A DNA stretch of 64,000 bases from Alkalibacillus haloalkaliphilus (GTDB lineage: Bacteria; Bacillota; Bacilli; Bacillales; Alkalibacillaceae), in assembly GCF_007991275.1 (NCBI RefSeq), contig NZ_BJYA01000019.1, forward strand, positions 1-64,000, in the 5' to 3' direction. The stretch's first letter is position 1; each line of letters begins with the position of its first letter. The translations under genes were made by a program, and so were the position numbers. Under the pieces are notes generated by a model. The model was not told the DNA's origin. It saw only the letters and a program-made list of their open reading frames with translations, and did not search any database. Below are positions 43,400 to 52,931 of the stretch, one piece after another.

Positions 43400-44173
43400 T
43401 TAATAGTTTCCGATTAAACCTTTCGTCATAGCGACTTTTTCACATTTTAAATAGACTAACACTCCAATAATTAAATATACTAAAGAGTTTACGATCAAAA
43501 TTGACAAATCAGCGGCTGTGAAATGACTCCATGTAAAACCGTGAATCATGACTTCACGCACCATGTCGAACCCTTTAACAAATGGTGCTAACACTAAAAA
43601 TGGTGCTATAGACAATGGCACAAACGCTAAACCCATCAAAATGAATTGCAGTATTTGTAAAAAAGCACTCATCTGTTTAAAGATAACCGTCATTCCTGCA
43701 ATCATAAACCCAATTCCGATAATGCCAATGATCGTTAAAAATAATAACGGAATGACAATGTGTGGCTGTAGGTTTAGCCACTGATTAGCCGTTAACATTG
43801 TTGCTGCAAGTAATAGAACAACTATGACACTATTAATCATTAAATAACCAATAAACCTCGCTAACAAGATCCTCCAAACACCGTAAGGCGACATGTATAA
43901 TTGCTCTAGAGTACCTCTTGTTGCTTCAAGAGTAATTGTGAAACCAATGTTCGACAATGTCATCATCGTTAAAAACCAAAAAACCATATTAACAATACCG
44001 TATTGAATATTAGTCTCAGCATGTTGAGGGTCTCCTATAACATTAATTCCAAAAAACATCGCTAAGAAAATAATATAAAACGTCAAAAACATAGCAATCG
44101 TATTAGGTAAGTAACGTTTTAATTCAATAAATTCCATTCTCGTATTCGCACTAATTAGATGAACTAACGACAT
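43400..44173 (-). CDS. ABC-2 type permease
   Basis: A permease of about 257 residues with six helices; TLEATRGTLEQLYMSPYGVWRILLARF is the ABC-2 membrane-interface helix. It overlaps the ATPase gene by about 23 bases. ATG 44173 is chosen because GGGAGG is 9 bases upstream; ATG 44179 is 3 bases away. The pair is of the daunorubicin-resistance/NatAB-like exporter type. Substrate unknown. Confidence 0.85.
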   Translation of the reverse strand: MSLVHLISANTRMEFIELKRYLPNTIAMFLTFYIIFLAMFFGINVIGDPQHAETNIQYGIVNMVFWFLTMMTLSNIGFTITLEATRGTLEQLYMSPYGVWRILLARFIGYLMINSVIVVLLLAATMLTANQWLNLQPHIVIPLLFLTIIGIIGIGFMIAGMTVIFKQMSAFLQILQFILMGLAFVPLSIAPFLVLAPFVKGFDMVREVMIHGFTWSHFTAADLSILIVNSLVYLIIGVLVYLKCEKVAMTKGLIGNY

Positions 44174-45131
44174 ACTCATTTTCCTCCCTACTAATCAAGT
44201 TCATAAACACTTGTTCAAAATCGATCGTCGTCCGGTCAATCTTCTCAATTATAGTTGATGCACTTTTTAAAATGTCCATTAAGTAGTAAATGTCACCGTC
44301 GTTTTCTAGTGTCACTTCTAACTTTTGATTACTATATTCATAGATTGGAAAATGAGTTTCAATTTGTTGCAGCTGCTTTTCGTTTAACTCTTCGCCTAAA
44401 GATAAACAGTATGCCTTTGTCTCAAACAAATCAATTAAATTATCTACCTTTTCATTAGTAATAACTTTGCCATGGTTAATAATGACTGTTCTCTCACACA
44501 AGTCCTGAACGACAGGCATATCATGTGAACTTATAATAATCGTCTTGTTTTCTTTTTTTACTATTTCCTTCAGTAGCTCTCGAATTTCATAACCTGTTTC
44601 CACATCGATTCCTAAAGTTGGTTCATCTAAAAGTATAACTTCAGTATTAGCAAGAAGTGCTACAGCTATTGCGAGCTTTTGTTGCATCCCTCTTGATAAA
44701 CTACTAACTAACTCATTTTCTTTATGTTTTAAGTTAAATTGATCTAATAAGTGATCAATTCTTGTTTGCACATCCTTCCTTCTAGCACCTCTATTACCTG
44801 CGAAATATTCAAGGTTCTCCCTTACTGTTAAACGCCAATAAAGGTTTCGATTACCTTCTAATACAGCACTAATATGATTTAAGGCTTTAAGACGAGACTT
44901 CTCTACATTAGTACCTTTTATTTGTACACTCCCTTCATCTGGTTTTAACAGCCCACACATGCACTTAATTGTTGTCGTTTTACCTGCGCCATTTGGACCT
45001 AATAAACCTAAGATCTCCCCTTCATAAACATCAAAGGTTACACCTTCGATCGCTTTTACAATCTCCTTAGTTTTTCGTTTTTGATATAACTTAGATAAAC
45101 CATTAACTTGAACTACACGTTTTTGTTCCAT
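44151..45131 (-). CDS. ABC transporter ATPase of an exporter
   Basis: A 326-residue ATPase. Walker A GPNGAGKTTT, a variant signature SLSRGMQQKLAIA, Walker B VILLDEPTLGID and H-loop SSHDM are present. The glycine-rich LSGGQ is here LSRGM, common among drug/lantibiotic exporter ATPases. A C-terminal extension of about 100 residues follows. Paired with the downstream ABC-2 permease. Confidence 0.87.
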   Translation of the reverse strand: MEQKRVVQVNGLSKLYQKRKTKEIVKAIEGVTFDVYEGEILGLLGPNGAGKTTTIKCMCGLLKPDEGSVQIKGTNVEKSRLKALNHISAVLEGNRNLYWRLTVRENLEYFAGNRGARRKDVQTRIDHLLDQFNLKHKENELVSSLSRGMQQKLAIAVALLANTEVILLDEPTLGIDVETGYEIRELLKEIVKKENKTIIISSHDMPVVQDLCERTVIINHGKVITNEKVDNLIDLFETKAYCLSLGEELNEKQLQQIETHFPIYEYSNQKLEVTLENDGDIYYLMDILKSASTIIEKIDRTTIDFEQVFMNLISREENEYVVSSSN

Positions 45132-45335
45132 TGAATCCCCCTCCTACTCTCTATATACATTGAACCACTTTGTATATATTTGACAAAACGTACTTAGGAA
45201 CCTTTTTCCATCCGTCTAAAGGCTGAAAAGTTTCACACTTTTTTCATATCCATAAAATCAAATTAATAACTGCTCTATAATATTTATGATAAAATAAAAA
45301 CTAGAAATATTTTTTATTTTAGAAGGGGGAACAGA

Positions 45336-46820
45336 ATGCTTGTTGAATCGTTTGGAAACGATGGATTGATCTTTTTAATTGCTTTCTTATTATTATGCGG
45401 AATCATCGCCGCAAAATTTTCAAGCCGATTAGGCCTCCCTTCACTTGTACTCTTTATAGCTGTCGGTATGGCAGTTGGTAGTGATGGGTTAGGAATTATA
45501 TATTTTGATAATGTTGAGATTGCTCAACTTATCGGTATTCTTGCATTAATTATTATATTATTTGAAGGTGGTCTACAAGCGAAGTGGAAGACGATCCGGT
45601 CTGTCGCAGCACCTTCAATTTCACTTGCTACAGCAGGTGTGTTTTTTACCGCACTTATTACAGGGTCAGCAGTCTATTTAATTCTCGATGTCACGTGGTT
45701 AGAGGCGTTATTATTTGGAGCAATTGTAGGTTCAACTGATGCTGCTGCCGTATTCGCAACATTAAAAGAACGTAATATTAAAGCGAAAATGGGTGCAACG
45801 TTAGAAGCAGAGTCAGGTACAAACGACCCGATGGCTGTCTTCTTAACTATTATGTTTATTGAGTTAATTATTAGTGATGATTCCAGTCTATGGATGTTAA
45901 TCCCTTCATTCTTTTGGCAAATGGGAGTTGGGTTAGTACTTGGTTTAGCTATTGGTAAATTAGCTTATAAGGCAATTAATAAAATTAACCTTGAATCAAG
46001 TGGACTTTATCCAATACTAGCTATATCGTTCGCGTTTGTTACATATAGTGCTGCGTCGTTCATTGATGCTAGCGGTTTTCTTGCTGTATATGTAGCAGCC
46101 TTAGTAATTGGTAACTCTGAATTAACTTACCGTTATTCCATTTTCCAATTTAACGAAGGTGTTGCTTGGACAGCTCAAATTATGATGTTTATCATCTTAG
46201 GTTTATTAGCTTTTCCTGAACAAGTTTTCCAATTATCTAATATTGTTGCAGGATTATTAATCTCTCTAGTGTTAATTTTCATTGCAAGACCAATTGCTGT
46301 CTTCTTATCAACTATAAGAATGAAATATACATTTAAGGAGAAATTATTCATTTCATGGGCTGGTTTACGTGGGGCCGTTCCGATCGTCCTTGCAACTTTC
46401 CCTATTGTTGCAGGAATTGAGGGTGCTGAAGAGTTCTTTAACATTATTTTCTTCGTTGTGTTAACATCTGCGCTCATCCAAGGTGCTACTATTTCAAATG
46501 TAGCGAGCCGACTTGGTTTAATGGGTCCTGTTAAAGACACACCGCACCACTCAATCGAATTAATTTCGATCGCTAAAGCAAATGCAGAAGTTGTTCAGTT
46601 CCAGACAAACAGAGATAATTATGTTGTTGGAATGAAGCTACATGAAATCGAATTCCCTACGAAGTCATCAATCGCTGCGATCGTTAGAGGTGATGAGTTA
46701 GTTACACCATATGGAGATACAGAAATTAAAGAAGGCGATTTTCTATACATCCTCGTTTCCAAGAAATATCACTCACAATTAATGAAAGTATTAAACAAAA
46801 AGAAGGACCAAGCGAAATAA
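45336..46820 (+). CDS. potassium/proton antiporter (CvrA/NhaP2 type)
   Basis: A 494-residue cation/proton antiporter-1 protein: about twelve helices (residues 10-390) with the ion-site region GSTDAAAVFATLKERNIKAKMGATLEAESGTNDPMAVFL, then a C-terminal TrkA-C regulatory domain (EIKEGDFLYILVSK). Proteins of this architecture exchange K+ for H+ and are often gated by c-di-AMP through TrkA-C. Nothing else in the window encodes a partner RCK subunit. Confidence 0.87.
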   Translation: MLVESFGNDGLIFLIAFLLLCGIIAAKFSSRLGLPSLVLFIAVGMAVGSDGLGIIYFDNVEIAQLIGILALIIILFEGGLQAKWKTIRSVAAPSISLATAGVFFTALITGSAVYLILDVTWLEALLFGAIVGSTDAAAVFATLKERNIKAKMGATLEAESGTNDPMAVFLTIMFIELIISDDSSLWMLIPSFFWQMGVGLVLGLAIGKLAYKAINKINLESSGLYPILAISFAFVTYSAASFIDASGFLAVYVAALVIGNSELTYRYSIFQFNEGVAWTAQIMMFIILGLLAFPEQVFQLSNIVAGLLISLVLIFIARPIAVFLSTIRMKYTFKEKLFISWAGLRGAVPIVLATFPIVAGIEGAEEFFNIIFFVVLTSALIQGATISNVASRLGLMGPVKDTPHHSIELISIAKANAEVVQFQTNRDNYVVGMKLHEIEFPTKSSIAAIVRGDELVTPYGDTEIKEGDFLYILVSKKYHSQLMKVLNKKKDQAK

Positions 46821-46838
46821 TCGCTTGGCCCTTCTTTT
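46801..46838 (+). terminator. terminator of the K+/H+ antiporter gene
   Basis: AGAAGG-a-CCAAGCGA pairs with TCGCTTGG-c-CCTTCT around a 5-base loop, followed by T. It starts in the last codons. Confidence 0.85.
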
Positions 46839-46941
46839 ATATTTATAGGGAGATATTTACGAGCTCTTAAGTATAAGATAACACAAATACCTTAGTAATG
46901 AAGTTACGGTCGAGTTAATTGTTTATTACAAATGTTACAGT

Positions 46942-47205
46942 TTACAAAATAGTTAGAATGATAATTGAGCCAATAAAAACTAAAACAAACAAACCAACAT
47001 AAATTAAAACTAAATTAGGTATATTTCGACGTAATGATTCTTGTTCATAATGGTGTGAACGCTCTAACTCCTCATCAGGTGTCGCCCCTCTGTTTTCATA
47101 CTCTTTAATTTGTCGATCATGATTTTTAGCAATGTTCAAGGTGATCGTTAAAGCTATAACAAATAATAAACCAATAACAATTAATAGAATCGTAAGCATT
47201 TCCAT
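46942..47205 (-). CDS. small two-helix membrane protein, unknown
   Basis: An 87-residue protein with helices at about 4-25 and 64-86 around a charged loop (KEYENRGATPDEELERSHHYEQES). I recognise no family. ATG 47205 is preferred over ATG 47211 because GGAGG is 9 bases upstream. It is monocistronic, in a region with no clear terminator below it. Confidence 0.65.
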   Translation of the reverse strand: MEMLTILLIVIGLLFVIALTITLNIAKNHDRQIKEYENRGATPDEELERSHHYEQESLRRNIPNLVLIYVGLFVLVFIGSIIILTIL

Positions 47206-47228
47206 TTCCATTGCCCTCCTTACATAGT

Positions 47229-47250
47229 GAAAGACGGTTCGTAAATGAAC
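47229..47250 (-). terminator. hairpin downstream of the diguanylate cyclase gene
   Basis: GACGGTTC pairs with GAACCGTC around a 6-base loop; on the minus strand only TTTC follows, so it may be a weak terminator. Confidence 0.5.
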
Positions 47251-47274
47251 CGTCCCACTTTAATAATCCTATGA

Positions 47275-48942
47275 TTATACGATTGTTGTCAATTGATACG
47301 TGTCTTTACCTAAAGATTTTGCATCATACAATGCGCTATCAGCAAATTTAATTAATTCATCATTTGTCACTTGTTCAGAGTCAGGAAGCGCAACGCCGAT
47401 ACTTGTTGTAACTGCAAATTCCTCACCGCTAACATCCCACTCTTGCTCAACAACTCTTCTTACGCGATGAACAACTTCTAAAGCATCTTTCTTTGAAGTT
47501 ATATTCGTCAATAAAGCGATGAACTCATCTCCGCCCATTCTGGCAATGAAGTCTGATTCTCTCAAACTACTTTGAATGCGCTTTCCAAACTCCTTAATGA
47601 CTTCATCGCCAATATCATGACCATGCTCATCATTAATAGTTTTGAAATTATCAATATCAAGCATCATCACTGCAAAACCTTTTCCACTCTTTTGATACTC
47701 ATCTAGATGATCAGATAAATTTGACTGAAATAATCTTCGGTTAGGCAACTCTGTTAAAGGATCATGATAAGCGAACATTTTTAACTGTTCCTCATAAGCC
47801 TTTCGCTCGGAAATGTTACGCGTTACAACGACCATCTGATGAAAATGGCCATTATCGTCATAAATCGGCTTCCCTTGCAATTCAAACCACAACCAACCTT
47901 TTTCTTGATGGTATTGTCTGAACTCTAACGATATAGGATCGCCTGTTTCTTGTGCATGATCAAATGAGTGTAATACGCCTTTAAAGTCTTCTTCATGTAA
48001 ATTGTGTAACAACGATCGGCCAACGTAATGTTCAGGGCTATAACCTAAAACGTTACCATATGAAGGCGAAGCGTAAGTGATCATCCCTTCACCGTCAACT
48101 AATGTAATTAGATCGTGTGAGCTTTCAGCAATCATACGGAAGCGTTCTTCATTTTTAGAAAGCGTTCTCTCAGCATAACGCTGCACAGTTATATCTTTTA
48201 TAACGACGTAAACACCGGTAACTTGACCTTCCACTACAACTGGTGTCATCGTTATATCTAAATCGAGTTGCATTCCTCTTGCATTATATGTATTTACCTC
48301 GAAGTTTTGCGGGTTTTTTCGTAAAGTTTGAACGAAACATTTCTTCAACTGCCGTTTTATACTTAGATCAACAAACTTAAAAGCAGATTGACCTAACAAT
48401 TCATCTTTTGGATATCCAGATAACTCTTCAAATGCATTGTTTAATTCAACTAACTTACCATTATAGTCAATAGAAAAAATAGCATCTGTATTATCTAAGA
48501 AAAGTGACTTATAGCGTTGCTTACTTAATTCTAACCGACGTTTAGAATCTTCTCTAGCAAGCTCAGCCTCTTTAAATTCAGTAATGTCCCTTACAACTGC
48601 AACAATATGAGTACACTCTCCGTGTTCGTTCAAAAGCGGTGTTAACTTTGTTTCACTTATGTATTTCTCTTCGTTATTTGAATGAAAAGTGTCTTCATAT
48701 AAAAGTTTTTCCTGACCTTGAGCTGATTGCTTGTATTTGTTCATTAAAAATTCGGCTTGTTCTACTGGTAAGGCATCAAATAAATCTTTACCAATTACAT
48801 TTTCAGTTAACCCAGTTCGTCTCATTGCTGATTCATTCATTAATTCATAGACAAAGCGTTCTTCTCCCTCAACCCTCATTACGAACACCATGCTATCAAA
48901 ACCATTCATTAAGACCTGGTTCAACAACTGATTATTCAACAT
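47275..48942 (-). CDS. multi-PAS diguanylate cyclase
   Basis: A 555-residue protein with three PAS domains (about residues 10-125, 140-260 and 262-385) and a C-terminal GGDEF domain. The active-site sequence GGDEF (470-474) is intact, and an inhibitory RxxD site (RESD) sits five residues before it, so an active, product-inhibited c-di-GMP synthase is expected. No membrane helix, so it is a cytoplasmic sensor; the signal is unknown. It contains no EAL domain. It may set c-di-GMP for processes such as the pilus motor in this window (inferred). Confidence 0.88.
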   Translation of the reverse strand: MLNNQLLNQVLMNGFDSMVFVMRVEGEERFVYELMNESAMRRTGLTENVIGKDLFDALPVEQAEFLMNKYKQSAQGQEKLLYEDTFHSNNEEKYISETKLTPLLNEHGECTHIVAVVRDITEFKEAELAREDSKRRLELSKQRYKSLFLDNTDAIFSIDYNGKLVELNNAFEELSGYPKDELLGQSAFKFVDLSIKRQLKKCFVQTLRKNPQNFEVNTYNARGMQLDLDITMTPVVVEGQVTGVYVVIKDITVQRYAERTLSKNEERFRMIAESSHDLITLVDGEGMITYASPSYGNVLGYSPEHYVGRSLLHNLHEEDFKGVLHSFDHAQETGDPISLEFRQYHQEKGWLWFELQGKPIYDDNGHFHQMVVVTRNISERKAYEEQLKMFAYHDPLTELPNRRLFQSNLSDHLDEYQKSGKGFAVMMLDIDNFKTINDEHGHDIGDEVIKEFGKRIQSSLRESDFIARMGGDEFIALLTNITSKKDALEVVHRVRRVVEQEWDVSGEEFAVTTSIGVALPDSEQVTNDELIKFADSALYDAKSLGKDTYQLTTIV

Positions 48943-49155
48943 AATTTAAGCCCCCAAAACGTTCAGATATCCCCTATTTAGTTACTACATTCTATTTTAC
49001 GATACTCTTAAAGAAAAATCTACCAATAAACCATACTTTTTACCTACAACAGAAGACATATTTCTACAATCTTTTCCATCTTAATTATATCACATGCATA
49101 CGTATCGTTTTTTAACAAAAACTGTATAAGAAAACTTTAGGAAGGTGGTTTCATT

Positions 49156-50721
49156 ATGAATATAGATGGTTTACCAGAAGAGTCAGTACCTGTATGGAAA
49201 GAATCAATGGAAAAGTACCAACTTGAGACATTACAAGGCGACCATAAAACTGACATTGTCATTGTAGGGGGTGGAATCACTGGAATTACTGCAGCTTATT
49301 TGCTCGCCAAATCTGGAAAAGAGATCACACTTATTGACGCTGGACATCTCGTGCAAGGGACAACTTTACATACAACTGCAAAAGTCACTGCCCAACACAA
49401 CCTTATTTATGATGAGCTTTTAACTCACTTTAATTATCAGGTTGCACGGGGTTACTACGAGGCCAACAAAGATGCTATGAACTTATTTGAACAAATCATT
49501 CAAGATGAACAAATTGAATGTGACTGGGAAACACATGACGCCTACCTATACTCTACATCAGGTGAATATGGGAAAAAGCTTGAAGATGAGTACAAGGCTT
49601 ATCAAAACTTAAACATTAACGGAAAGATTACAGATTCTATTCCGTTTAACATTGAAATTGAAAACGCTCTATACATGAAAGATCAATACCAATTTAATCC
49701 GACTAAATACCTAAATCAACTTATTCAAATCATTCAAGACAAAGGGGTAAAGCTTTACGAAAACACTGTTGCTGTAAATGTAGAATCTACCGAGCAATCA
49801 GCAACTGTAATTACCCGTGACGGTCATAAAGTTGAAGGAAAATATGTTTTATCTTGTACCCACTTCCCTTTTTATGAAGGGAAAGGACTGTACTCAGGAA
49901 AAATACATGCTCAACGCTCTTATGTTATTGCTTTTCCAAATCAAAACCCGTATCCAGGCGGTATGTATTTAAGTGCAGACGAGCCGAGTCGATCGATTAG
50001 ACATGCAACGATCAATAACCAAGACTACATTTTGTTTGGTGGTGAAAGCCATAAAGTAGGACAAGGAAAAGACTTGCATAAACACTACTTGAACTTAAAA
50101 CGATCAGCAGAAGAGATCTTTGGCAAAGTCCCGATTGAATACCGGTGGTCAACACAAGATTTAGTAACACTAGATAAACTGCCTTACGTAGGTCCTGTTA
50201 CAAAAGATGAACCTCGTGTTTTAATTGCAACAGGTTACCGAAAATGGGGTATGACAAATAGTACTGCTGCAGCCAAGCTTATGGTGGACAAAGTTCTCGG
50301 TAATTCAAATCCTTACGAAGAAGTATACAAACCTTCTCGTTTTAATGCTGATCCAAGCTTGAAAAAATTCTTCTCAGAGAACTTTGACCTAACGAAACAT
50401 TTAATAAAAGGAAAAATTGAGTTTCCGAAAAATGAAGTTGAAGACTTGAAACAAGGCGAAGCAACTACATTCCTAATGAATGGTCAACGAAAAGGTGCTT
50501 ATAAGCATGACGATGAAACAGTCTACATTGTAGATACAACTTGTACACATGCTGGATGTGAAGTGAACTGGAATGACGCAGAAAATACGTGGGACTGCCC
50601 TTGTCACGGTTCGCGCTATTCCTATAAAGGTGAAGTCATAGAAGGACCTGCTGAAAAAGATCTGAAGAATTATGATTTTAGAATGCTTGATATTCTGAAA
50701 GATGATGAATCAGGTTATTAA
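49156..50721 (+). CDS. yhfW: FAD-dependent oxidoreductase with C-terminal Rieske domain
   Basis: A 521-residue flavoprotein: dinucleotide motif IVGGGITGITAAYLLA near residue 36, a DAO-type oxidase fold, and a C-terminal [2Fe-2S] Rieske domain with CTHAGC and CPCHGS (about residues 471-494). This is the YhfW architecture. The redox partner and substrate are unknown. AGGAAGGTGG precedes the ATG. A short-period repeat array follows the stop codon. Confidence 0.88.
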   Translation: MNIDGLPEESVPVWKESMEKYQLETLQGDHKTDIVIVGGGITGITAAYLLAKSGKEITLIDAGHLVQGTTLHTTAKVTAQHNLIYDELLTHFNYQVARGYYEANKDAMNLFEQIIQDEQIECDWETHDAYLYSTSGEYGKKLEDEYKAYQNLNINGKITDSIPFNIEIENALYMKDQYQFNPTKYLNQLIQIIQDKGVKLYENTVAVNVESTEQSATVITRDGHKVEGKYVLSCTHFPFYEGKGLYSGKIHAQRSYVIAFPNQNPYPGGMYLSADEPSRSIRHATINNQDYILFGGESHKVGQGKDLHKHYLNLKRSAEEIFGKVPIEYRWSTQDLVTLDKLPYVGPVTKDEPRVLIATGYRKWGMTNSTAAAKLMVDKVLGNSNPYEEVYKPSRFNADPSLKKFFSENFDLTKHLIKGKIEFPKNEVEDLKQGEATTFLMNGQRKGAYKHDDETVYIVDTTCTHAGCEVNWNDAENTWDCPCHGSRYSYKGEVIEGPAEKDLKNYDFRMLDILKDDESGY

Positions 50722-50724
50722 TTT

Positions 50725-50825
50725 TTTCGGCGTTCGCTGATATATTTCGGCGTTCGCCGGAATACAGGGTGGTTTCGCCGGATAATTTTAATTTTCGCCG
50801 GAATATCAATTTTTTCACTGATTTC
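50725..50825 (+). repeat. array of about five 20-21-bp repeats (TTCGCCGGAATA core)
   Basis: Cores start at 50733 (TTCGCTGATATA), 50753 (TTCGCCGGAATA), 50774 (TTCGCCGGATAA), 50794 (TTCGCCGGAATA) and 50814 (TTCACTGATTTC), a regular 20-21-bp spacing, about two helical turns. The first two units also share TTTCGGCGTTCGC at 50725 and 50745. There are no true spacers, so it is not a CRISPR. It lies between a stop codon and a terminator. Confidence 0.75.
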
Positions 50826-50835
50826 CCATAAATTT

Positions 50836-50864
50836 AAAAGAGCTTGGTTCGCCCAAGCTCTTTT
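50836..50864 (-). terminator. bidirectional terminator
   Basis: AAAAGAGCTTGG (50836-50847) pairs with CCAAGCTCTTTT (50853-50864), with A and T tracts at the ends. It serves the Gly-Pro-rich protein gene on the minus strand and can also stop yhfW transcripts. Confidence 0.85.
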
Positions 50865-50868
50865 CTTA

Positions 50869-51324
50869 TTAATAACATTGGAAAGAATCTATTCTTTCTA
50901 AATCAACTCCGTAATAAACCCAGAAGAACCCAGTCCATCGGTAACCTGAGACTGACCTTCTCCCTACATAAGTTGGGTAAAACCAGAAACGCTGCCTATT
51001 ATTTAACCAAATATATGTGTAACGGTATAAACAGCCACGAATTGCTCCTGGGTCAACCGCTTGCACACCAAACTGTGGTTGTTGCGGTGTAAATGATGGC
51101 GGTGGTGAAGATGGTGGTCCTCCTGCACCTGGTCCGGGTTGCGGGCTTGGTCCTGGACCTGGTTGTGGCCCCGGCCCTGGTCCTGGTCCCGGTCCTGGTT
51201 GAAACCCTGGCCCTTTCCCGCCACCTGGTGGGCCTGGAGTTGGTCCAAACATCCCTCCACCTATAAACGGAAAACCAAACCATTGTCTTTCATCATCATA
51301 ATGATGGTGTTCATTAAATGACAC
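50869..51324 (-). CDS. Gly-Pro-rich collagen-like protein with conserved C-terminal domain
   Basis: A 151-residue protein. Residues 28-85 are a low-complexity Pro-Gly run (repeated PGPGPGPQ) and the C-terminal 60 residues form an aromatic domain with RGCLYRYTYIWL, FWFYPTYVGRRSVSGYRW and DLERIDSFQCY, which I have seen in Bacillales hypothetical proteins. It has no signal peptide. Two cysteines could crosslink. A spore-coat or surface role is possible but not shown. The GTG start has AAGGAGTG 9 bases upstream. Confidence 0.72.
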   Translation of the reverse strand: MSFNEHHHYDDERQWFGFPFIGGGMFGPTPGPPGGGKGPGFQPGPGPGPGPGPQPGPGPSPQPGPGAGGPPSSPPPSFTPQQPQFGVQAVDPGAIRGCLYRYTYIWLNNRQRFWFYPTYVGRRSVSGYRWTGFFWVYYGVDLERIDSFQCY

Positions 51325-51492
51325 GTTTCAAGCACTCCTTCCATTCAAAATCAGTCATACAACAATGTATGCCCTCATTGAAAAACAGGTGCCTATGCTA
51401 TATTCATAAAAATTTAATTTTTCCTAGAAAAGTAAATTGAAAGATGGTAGTTTGGTATGAAAGAGCCTTTCATAGGGAGGGAGAGAGAAATA

Positions 51493-52332
51493 ATGAAGCT
51501 TATTAATGGGAAGTTAATTTTATCTAGTGTTAGTTTAGCAATACTGTGGACTATATTTAATGTTGTTAATTACTACACTAACATAATAGATGAGCCTATT
51601 GTTTTAGACCACTATATTCATATGGAAGTTGAGCATCATACCGACGAATTTGACTTATATTATGTTACTCATAAAAATTCGAACCAATCGATATCACACG
51701 TTGATCTAGGTAATGAAATCACTTTCGTTCCAAGTTCAAATCCATCTCATTATAACAATAACCCAGCCCATTCATTAGCGTACGAATCTTTTAACCATTA
51801 TGACTTACATAGAGCGAGTCTTACTTTGAAAAATCAAAGCCATATAGATGATTTATTTTCAGATACAGAAACATTTAGTACTGATTCAATCGACATTTAT
51901 TTTTCTGATGGCACAGTTCAAACAAAACCTATTAATCTAACATTAACGAACCTAGGTGATGTGCAACGTGCGCAACCAACTATCTCAAGCACATATGTCA
52001 ATATTACAACATCAAGGACAGCGCACTTCCAAGTAAATAATGACTTAACACTAAAAGAAATCAAAATGGATAATTATATCGAAGACAACTTCACAATCGA
52101 ATACGACCAACAACTACCTACTGACTTAGCAAGAGGCGAGGAATTTGAATTCGATATTTCTTATAACGGTGATCCTTTTTTAGCTGTTAATGCCCCTCTT
52201 AAATTAATTGAAGCTGATGAATCCAGTTCTAATATTTCAAGATCAATTCAATTCCAACACCAACACACACCTAACATAACAGAAAATGAGATGAATGAAT
52301 TCATCGAAACAAAAGGCGGTAATCAAAAATGA
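51493..52332 (+). CDS. exported hypothetical protein with N-terminal anchor
   Basis: A 279-residue protein: one N-terminal hydrophobic helix (about 8-26) and an extracellular mostly-beta region rich in Asn, Thr and Ser, without cysteine. ATG 51493 is chosen for GGGAGGGAG upstream. It overlaps the next gene by 4 bases, and a third gene overlaps that, so the three are probably coupled. I recognise no family. Confidence 0.7.
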   Translation: MKLINGKLILSSVSLAILWTIFNVVNYYTNIIDEPIVLDHYIHMEVEHHTDEFDLYYVTHKNSNQSISHVDLGNEITFVPSSNPSHYNNNPAHSLAYESFNHYDLHRASLTLKNQSHIDDLFSDTETFSTDSIDIYFSDGTVQTKPINLTLTNLGDVQRAQPTISSTYVNITTSRTAHFQVNNDLTLKEIKMDNYIEDNFTIEYDQQLPTDLARGEEFEFDISYNGDPFLAVNAPLKLIEADESSSNISRSIQFQHQHTPNITENEMNEFIETKGGNQK

Positions 52333-52931
52333 GAGAAGCTTTCACTCTAATCTTAGCGGGATTTCTAATCGTGTTTTTCGATATAGAATTTAACGGTTTT
52401 AATATCATTGTGGACGTGGTCGGTTATATCATCGTTGCTGTTGGGTTATCAAAGCTTCAAACATACTCAAATTATGCTAAAACGGCGATGTTCATTGCTT
52501 CTATATTAGCTGTTGTATCCATTCCTAATATCTTTATAACTGAAGTGGAGTTTAACACGGCAGTTACACCAACATTTGAATATTATTATGCCCTCACATT
52601 AACCATTTTACAGTTTGTATTAGTCATTTATTGTTTGTTCATCATGAGACAGTTAAGCGAAACATTCAATCCAAATCATACGAGAGCAATAAACATGCTA
52701 CTAGGTTTTACAGCTGCCTTAAACACTATTGTTATTGCTTTAATGTCGGTATCTATAAACATCCAATCTCACACTTTTAACATGATGATTGTAAGTTTCG
52801 GATTAATGGCACTCATCACTCACACCGTATTTCTCGTTTATCTGTTTAAATTCAGACGAATCGAAGAGAATAATGATGATGACGAAGACCATTTAAAGGA
52901 GCATACACATGAACAAAGCCGTTTTTCTTGA
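52329..52931 (+). CDS. hypothetical six-helix membrane protein
   Basis: A 200-residue polytopic protein with about six helices and an acidic, hydrophilic tail (ENNDDDEDHLKEHTHEQ). No catalytic motif was seen. It starts at ATGA overlapping the upstream stop and overlaps the HAD phosphatase start by 23 bases, indicating an operon. Possibly a partner of the exported protein before it (inferred). Confidence 0.7.
   Translation: MREAFTLILAGFLIVFFDIEFNGFNIIVDVVGYIIVAVGLSKLQTYSNYAKTAMFIASILAVVSIPNIFITEVEFNTAVTPTFEYYYALTLTILQFVLVIYCLFIMRQLSETFNPNHTRAINMLLGFTAALNTIVIALMSVSINIQSHTFNMMIVSFGLMALITHTVFLVYLFKFRRIEENNDDDEDHLKEHTHEQSRFS

Noticed and set aside
50725-50825. The 20-bp period array as a possible CRISPR.
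   Set aside because: The units are contiguous and shorter than CRISPR repeats, there are no unique spacers of constant size, and no cas gene is near.
51003-51321. Extra frames within the Pro-Gly-rich gene at 50869-51324.
   Set aside because: They arise from the repetitive GGTCC-type codons and have no ribosome site; the conserved aromatic C-terminus belongs only to the chosen frame.
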